DNA of 64,000 bases. It comes from Hortaea werneckii (Eukaryota; Ascomycota; Dothideomycetes; Mycosphaerellales; Teratosphaeriaceae). A model generated the notes under the pieces. The model did not search any database. It was given only the letters and a program-made list of their open reading frames with translations, and was not told the origin of the DNA. A program made the translations under genes and the position numbers. The stretch is from contig JBAOKB010000054.1 in assembly GCA_037044905.1 (NCBI GenBank), positions 62,001 through 126,000 on the forward strand, given 5' to 3'. Positions 58,078 through 64,000 of the stretch are shown here, piece by piece; the first letter of the stretch is position 1; the number at the start of each line of letters is the position of its first letter.

Positions 58078-58832
58078 TAGCTTTTAGTCATTCTAGCGAG
58101 GCGTTCGGGATTGTGAAGAGTGGTCAAGAGCAGCCCTGGTGAAGAGAGACAGCAACCAGGGTGTACTTTTACTATGGGACTAGAGAGCGGACGGCGTTGT
58201 GGACCTGCCAGACAGTATGGAGGCTGGATTGGCAATGCACTCGTAGCAACACGATTCAAATGGTAACACAATAGTTTTATGATTGTCGGCCACTTAGGGT
58301 ATCTGGCGGTCATGCTACAATATATACATTGCGTCTCTATTTTCACGGCTGCCCTTGCATGCCATCGGCAACGGACGGACTTGCCAACAGTGAATGCTTG
58401 GTCGGTCCCTGCGGGGAGCGATGACATGGAGCGCGTGCAGCTAGCAAGTAGCTTGGTCACTCCCAACCCGATGCACGATACTCCCTTCCTACCGTCTACG
58501 CATATCTTATATCGTACGCCGATCATACCGTGTGGCTCATACTTCATCGATTGACTAGTTCCTGCATCTGCAATACATGACCGTGACAATGTACACAAGT
58601 TGCAACAGTATGCAATGCGCAGGACCTCGGTAGAGCCCGGCCTATCTCAACAGTCCGCAATCGTCACAGCGGTTGCATGATAGTACTATCATCATCAACA
58701 TACTGCAGCCAGCGGTGCGCGTTGAGGTCATCGGTACAGACCGAACACACAATCACTCGAGAACAATAGCCTCCCTTCCAATCCAGCCTGTGAAGCTGCC
58801 CGACTGGTTTGCTGCGTCGGACAGCGGGGACT
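58078..58832. other. Intergenic, no gene recognised
   Basis: Holds the 3' end of the IES4-like gene and the promoter of GID1. The frame 58279-58554 has an ATG but no family-like or membrane character. Confidence 0.4.
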
Positions 58833-61044
58833 ATGACCACCAACCCATACGCTGGTAGCGCTGGTGGTCATCCTCCTTCTCGCCCACTGCTTCCGGACTG
58901 ACCCAGGGCTTTCCACGAAGACCTTCATACGCCACAGTAGCGTCAGACTCACGTGGAGACGGCGCGGGATTGTTAGGAAGAGCGCCAGGAGCGTTTGCGA
59001 GTACGGCACAGCAGCTAAGAGGAGAGCAGCAGCCTCAGGCCCTCATGGCGGGGCGGGACAGAGCAGCATCGCGAGCTGGGGGTGGCGGAAGTATGGATAT
59101 CGATGTACAAGGAAGAGGAGAAGGTTCCACGGGCCGGACGAGGACGTGGTCGAGAGATAGATTGGGCTGCCCAGTGCATGATGACCACCCGCCTTTCTTC
59201 ACACCTTCCTACCTCCGCCACTCAAGACACGTGCAGCGTTTACAAAGACTACACGACGACCATGTAGCCGAGCTGCAGGAGCAAGCTCGCCTCAACCCAC
59301 CACAACCTCCCCCGCTCTCGACGAAATCGAGCCATGCCAGTCTGAAGTCGACACGATCAATGCATACGCACAGAACGCCAGTTCAAGATGTTATTGAAAG
59401 ACTGCCGCCACCAACGGAGGAAGACAGAAGCCATCCGCTTCCTAGCAGATGGAATGAAGACGACCGAATGAACGGGCTGGAGATATTAGCAGACGGAACA
59501 GAGGTACGCTTCGGTGGAGTGACAAAGACATCAGACGAGGCGGCTTCAATACGAGCAGACCATCCAATGCCAAAAGAATGTGGCATCTACTATTTTGAAG
59601 TCACAATGCTGTCCAAGGGAAAGGAAGGGCTTATAGGAATCGGATTCTCAACGAAGAAGGCGGGATTGAACCGATTACCGGGATGGGAAGGAGAGTCATG
59701 GGCATATCATGGCGATGATGGATACAGTTTCGCATGCACAGCCAGCGGCAAGGCATATGGACCACGGTATTCGAGTCAGGACGTCATCGGATGCGGTGTA
59801 AATTTCCGGACAGGCAACTGCTTCTTCACCAAGAACGGAATTTACCTTGGAGTCGCTTTCAACAACATCAGTAAAGGAGGTCTGTATCCTTCAGTCGGCA
59901 TGAAGAAACCTGGAGAGCACCTACGGATCAACTTTGGTCGCACACCGTTTGTCTTCGATATCGATGGGATGATGGAGCGAGAACGAGAATCGGTATTCGA
60001 TGAAATCAATCAGACGAACACTGAAGAGCTCGCTCCGGAAGGCGAAGGCCTCCTCATCAATAAGCTAGTTGGCCAGTACCTCGCCCATGAAGGCTATGTC
60101 GAGACTGCGAAAGCCTTCGCGAAAGATGTTCATGAGCAGCAGCAGTCACTGGGAAGCAACACAACTTCTTACGAAGCGCCCAATTCAGAGGACGACATTC
60201 ACGCCATAAACAGACAAAAGATTCGAAAGTCAGTACTGGATGGCGACATCGACCGAGCACTCAAATACACCAGCAGCTACTACCCTCACGTTCTGGAAGA
60301 GGAGCGGAACCGCGACATTTACTTCCGCCTCAAGTGTCGGAAGTTTATCGAGATGATGCGCCGCTATGCCGAGCTTGCTGGCGCTGCATCGTCACCCGCG
60401 ATGGCAAAGTCGATGGAGTCTCTGAACAGCAACGGCCACGCCGACAGCGCCCAACCTAGTGGCCAAGACCAGCCGGACACTCAGATGGAGCTCGACGATC
60501 AGATCCAGCGCGAGGTTTCCCGTGGTCAGCATCCGCAATCGTCCAGCGACGACATCGACATGGATGCCTCCGAAGAGCTCCCCGCCAAAGCTAAAGCGAT
60601 GAAGCGCGATGAATTGATTCCCGCTGCGCTGGCATATGGTCAGGAGCTGCAGCAGGAGTTTGGGAACGATCCGCGTCCGCATGTGAAGAAACAGCTGCAG
60701 GATCTATTTGCCATTATCGCGTATCAGAACCCCGCAGACAGTCCCATAAGCGGGCTGTTAGACCAGAGGGGCAGGGCGGAAATCGCAGAGGAGGTCAATG
60801 GAGCGATATTGGGTAAGTCGTGCTCTATGTTCAAGACCAATGCGCTCCAGTGATGTTCTCTTATTAGCTACTTGACATATGTGCTGACAAAGTCTGTTCT
60901 GTGTTAGTCTCCTTAGGCAAGCCCTCCTCCGCTGCACTGGAGAAGCTGTGCGCGGTGACGGACGTCATGCTCGATGATACGGCTGCCAAGAGCGGTGGCG
61001 CGGCGGCTTTGGTGAATGTGAAGAGAGACTTTCTACGCCCATAG
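58833..61044 (+). CDS. gid1: Vid30/Gid1 (RanBPM-type) subunit of the GID/CTLH ubiquitin ligase
   Basis: The main frame runs from about 58859 to 60812, and a 95-nt intron (60813..60907) joins GAIL to VSLGKPSSAALEKLC, ending at 61044. Domains in order: SPRY (about 195-325, counted from 58970; CGIYYFEVTMLSKGKEGLIG, GWEGESWAYHGDDGYSF), LisH (about 360-392; LVGQYLAHEGYVETAKAF), CTLH (ALKYTSSYYPHVLEEE) and CRA. The complex degrades gluconeogenic enzymes after glucose return. The N-terminus is uncertain. MTTNPYAGSAGGHPPSRPLL starts at 58833 in another frame and stops at TGA (58898-58900), while TQGFPRRPSYATVASDSR continues in the main frame. One missing base near 58898 would join them; an 83-nt intron (58855..58937) is an alternative. 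Confidence 0.9.
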
Positions 61045-61888
61045 ATCGCGGCCGCCCGACCTTCGAACGACAAATGGACAATGTTGCTTTTGCATCTCAG
61101 CTTAATGAAGAGGACACGGGTGGCGTACCGGCGTTCGCTTCTTTTTTTTTGGATATTATTAGACGGCCGGCGGCCTGGGATACGGATGCGAGGCTTCTGG
61201 GACTCGAGGATCACTTGCACATGATGCAGACATTGGAGTTGACATAATGGTAGCTGACGCACTCGTATGCCTTTGTACATACAACCCCTCGCCCGGCAAC
61301 AATCTCTGCCCTTGGGCTTTTGATTTGGCGAATTGGTCAAGCCTATGAAAGAGAAAGCCGATCTCTTCTCACACGATTCTAAGGTCACTTCGGTGAGAAT
61401 TCAACTTGTCACCAGTGCGCATCTGCGTATCGAAGCCCAGTACGACCAGCCTTGTTCGATCTCTTACTTCGTCCATCCTAAAAGACTAAGGACCTGCTTC
61501 GAAGCTCTAGCCATTGCAGAAGCTCAGCTGAATCCAGAAAACATTGAAGGTCCCTAGGTCTGAACCGATTATGTAATGGTTGGGAGGTTAAACAGTCTTC
61601 ATGGCTGCTGTGATCTCTGGTATCACAAACTTACCTAGGGAATGAGACGCGCATTAACGTTTGCAGCCATGTAACCCATCTGGTTAGCTACATCTGACGG
61701 CGTGTGGCCGGAATAGCATGTGCATCAGCACTAAAGACGTTGTTGCAGAGGATTAAAGTGCATTGGGTAAGGTATATATCCACCTGGGAAGAAACCCATT
61801 GCAACCATTTTGAGACCGCGTTTCTATCGTTCGTTTTCTTTTGTCACTTGCCGAACAAGGGCAGTCGCAACACACACACACAAGCATA
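61045..61888. other. Intergenic upstream of the sulfotransferase gene
   Basis: Contains the GID1 3' end and the sulfotransferase promoter, including a TATATAT candidate and a (CA)6 run at 61871-61882 just before the ATG. No gene is recognised. Confidence 0.4.
61774..61780 (+). promoter_or_regulatory. Candidate TATA box of the sulfotransferase gene
   Basis: TATATAT lies 109 bases before the ATG at 61889, within the usual fungal range. Position and sequence are the only evidence. Confidence 0.4.
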
Positions 61889-62799
61889 ATGGCCGACGTC
61901 GACAAGGCTCAGGCCTATCAAGTCTTTGACCCTGGGGACATGGCCTCACTTGCCTACCAAACCAACATAGATCGACGCCACTGCACTCGCACCGTCCCTC
62001 TACGCGTGATTTGCTTAGGCCTGTCTCGCACAGGCACAACTTCCCTACGTCAAGCCCTTGTTGACCTAGGCTTCAGAGACTGTTATCATTACGCGAGCGT
62101 CCTGCAAGAAAACCCACGGGATGCGGATCTATGGATTGAAGCCCTGGACGCAAAATTCAAGAGTATTGGCGAGCCTTACACCAAACCCCAATGGGACGCA
62201 TTGTTAGGCCACTGTCAGGCAGTGACAGATACACCGTGTACCATTTTCCACGAGGAGCTGCTGACGGCTTACCCGGAGGCCAAAGTCGTGCTGACGGAGC
62301 GTGACGATGTGGACCAATGGTTTCGCTCGCAGATGAACACCACCGTCCGCTATTCAAGCGAGCTCTTGCCTAAAACATGGCTTGACAAGCTCAAATCGGC
62401 ACTTTTCTCGCCCGTGGATCCAAAGGCTCTACAGTTGGTCCAACTAATTGTATCCCACGCCCCAGTGTGGAAAGAGCTCTGGGCCGACTATCACCAGGGT
62501 ACGACTACCGCGAAGAAGGCATACGAGGGGTATAATTCGAAGATCAAGGCTATCGTTCCGAGAGACAGGCTCCTGGTATTCAATGTGAAGGAAGGCTGGG
62601 TCCGCTGTGCGAGTTTCTGAATCTGCAGCCACTCGACACACCCTTTCCGAGGCGTAATGATACAGGAGTATTTGTGAGGAATACAAAGGTAGTCTCTGAG
62701 TTTACTCGAAAGGCCAGTAGAAAGAATATGGCGATGACGAGCGCTGCCGTTGCTGCATTCGCGATGGCTTTGCTTGCTGGTTGGCAGAGGTGGAAGTGA
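61889..62799 (+). CDS. Fungal sulfotransferase-family protein with C-terminal tail helix, one frame break
   Basis: The ATG gives MADVDKAQAYQVFDPGDMAS. The PAPS-binding loop is visible as VICLGLSRTGTTSLRQALVD, followed by DTPCTIFHEELLTAYPEAKV and LTERDDVDQWFRSQ, all typical of the Sulfotransfer_4 family. The main frame reads to LLVFNVKEGW and then stops early at 62620. In another frame from about 62600 the family ending follows: PLCEFLNLQPLDTPFPRRND, then a basic segment and a hydrophobic helix (TSAAVAAFAMALLAGW), stopping at 62799. The shift falls in GGGTCC at 62598-62603, suggesting one missing base. Corrected length is about 303 aa. Such proteins are poorly characterised; substrates are unknown. 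Confidence 0.82.
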
Positions 62800-63638
62800 C
62801 GATGTCTTTGCTGGTCATGCGGCTTCAAGGGAAGCGCTGGCAGATCGGGTTAAGAGTATGGATTTCAATCAGAGGACACGGGTATAATAGCGAATTGACG
62901 ACACGAAGGAGATGACTGGGCTTTTTGAAGCGGCAAGATCGCCACGGCTCTTGGGAAAGCTTTCCATCGGTGTGTACAATATCTTGGTCCCTATACGAAG
63001 CGATCTTGGTCCCCACATGAAGCAAGCTTCTCTTGAAGAAGCTTCTGTTGATGGCGTGCATCCCTTCGGTTTAGTTTGTCTTCCTGATCGTCTCATTTTC
63101 AAGCATACGTCGTAGGTGCCGCAGTGCGCGGGAGCCGAAGCAGTGGGTCAATCAACATTGCTCGCGTACATCACCACATCTCGAGCTCCACGGCGTGAAG
63201 ACGATTGGGCGACATGACAGGGAATGATCGATGTTGATTCGGAGGAGCAGCAGTAGGCGACATGGCAGCGTTAGCGGAGTCCGAGGACGCCGAGCGAAAC
63301 TGAGTCCGCAGTATGTATCAAACGTACTAAGTGATTTTTGTATCTTGTTTCTTCAGCAATTACAGCCAATCTTGACCTGATATGGTAAATGTTTCCGATA
63401 TTTGAGATGCTAGAGGCATTTCGCAAGTACAGATGACCCCTAATGATCTCACTATCACAGTCATCGGATGGATGATTTGCACTTCCGATCTTATTGCCGC
63501 CACGCGGATATGTAGCGAACTTCTTGCCTACAGGCATAAGTGAAAGCACATCTCCAATTGTTGGCACCATGTAAGACAGCGATCAGATCGGATTTCTCCG
63601 GCACATCTTTCGCGTCTCCGGACCATTCCCACCACAGC
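62800..63638. other. Intergenic, no gene recognised
   Basis: Frames here are short and lack family signal. It includes the short hairpin described separately and the upstream region of the MFS gene. Confidence 0.4.
63024..63044. repeat. Short inverted repeat (8-bp stem, 5-base loop)
   Basis: AAGCTTCT is followed after five bases by AGAAGCTT, a perfect complement. A nearby direct repeat of CTTGGTCCC occurs about 22 bases apart around 62983-63013. Role unknown; it may be chance. Confidence 0.4.
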
Positions 63639-64000
63639 ATGTTAAGATGGCTCATCGGCTCCTCTTCTCGGCGCCCGGCCTTGTTGAAGCTTAGAAGCTC
63701 GAAAACATTCATCATCATCACTATATCGACCGCCGTCTTCACCGACATCTTCGTCTATGGCATTGTTGTCCCAGTATTGCCTTTCGCCTTGACGGAACGC
63801 TCGAATGTCGATTCGGGATCAGTGCAGACATGGATATCCATCTTTCTAGCTGTCTACGGTGCAGCGTTGCTGTTCGCTTCGCCAATCTGTGGATGGTTCG
63901 CAGATCGATCGTCATCTAGACGTATGCCGCTTATGCTGGGTCTACTGGCTTTGGGTGGTTCCACCGCAATGCTGTGTGTTGGTGACAGCATTGGCATCCT
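63639..64000 (+). CDS. MFS transporter, N-terminal part (runs off the window)
   Basis: The ATG at 63639 gives MLRWLIGSSSRRPALLKLRS, then a first membrane helix (ITISTAVFTDIFVYGIVVPV) and a second (TWISIFLAVYGAALLFASPI). The loop GWFADRSSSRRMPLMLGL is the major facilitator motif A (G-x3-D-R-x3-R). A third helix begins before the edge. The D-I-F-V-Y-G-x-x-V-P-x-L-P pattern is typical of fungal 12-helix drug/H+ antiporter-like (DHA1/VMAT-like) carriers. The gene continues past 64000, so the substrate and end are unknown. Confidence 0.8.
   Translation, partial: MLRWLIGSSSRRPALLKLRSSKTFIIITISTAVFTDIFVYGIVVPVLPFALTERSNVDSGSVQTWISIFLAVYGAALLFASPICGWFADRSSSRRMPLMLGLLALGGSTAMLCVGDSIGI

Noticed and set aside
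1..64000. tRNA, rRNA, CRISPR, transposon or telomere repeats
   Set aside because: I looked for tRNA B-box-like GGTTCGA sequences, long repeats and transposase or reverse-transcriptase motifs and saw none; a tRNA scan was not possible here.

Overview
The window is nuclear DNA of a filamentous ascomycete (Pezizomycotina; a Dothideomycete is possible but cannot be proved from sequence alone). The evidence is the gene set (NADPH oxidase NoxA, Atg2, Gcn5, Tim10, Ost5, Vid30/Gid1, an INO80 Ies4-like subunit, many secreted proteins), mostly 50-75 nt GT-AG introns, many single-exon genes and no operons. I recognised about 28 protein genes. I saw no rRNA, tRNA, CRISPR array or transposon.

Left part (1-15 kb) is mainly housekeeping: a Zn(II)2Cys6 transcription factor, an RMND1/DUF155 (Rmd8-like) membrane protein, the SAGA acetyltransferase Gcn5, the oligosaccharyltransferase subunit Ost5, the checkpoint clamp subunit Rad1, the farnesyltransferase beta subunit and Dlt1. 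From 16 to 28 kb the genes face the cell surface or outside: a Cys-rich GPI-type protein, a GH5 glycosidase, a Ser/Thr-rich single-pass membrane protein, an arylsulfotransferase-like protein, an NADPH reductase (SDR), a small four-helix membrane protein and NoxA. From 28 to 39 kb come Tim10, a stand-alone LigD-type 3'-phosphoesterase-like protein, a coiled-coil protein, an unknown basic protein, an enoyl-CoA hydratase, a metal-dependent decarboxylase-type amidohydrolase and an arrestin.

Right part (40-64 kb): ATG2, an ADGF-type adenosine deaminase, a small secreted protein, lipin (phosphatidate phosphatase), a GH18 chitinase, an Ies4-like gene, the GID/CTLH ligase subunit Vid30/RanBPM, a sulfotransferase and the start of an MFS transporter.

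The strongest unusual signal is a run of reading-frame breaks confined to the right third. ATG2, lipin, the chitinase (about six), GID1 and the sulfotransferase each read as normal family members except for single-base-type shifts, and ADGF may have one too. The arrestin gene has one in-frame TAA. Genes in the first 39 kb show none. Since several affected genes are expected to be essential or well conserved, consensus errors in this stretch are the simplest explanation. The chitinase may be truly decayed, and the arrestin break can also be read as a 51-nt retained-intron switch. No clearly new multi-gene system was found. The best leads are the arrestin TAA/exitron, the ORF overlapping the OST5 stop by ATGA, and the eukaryotic LigD-PE protein.
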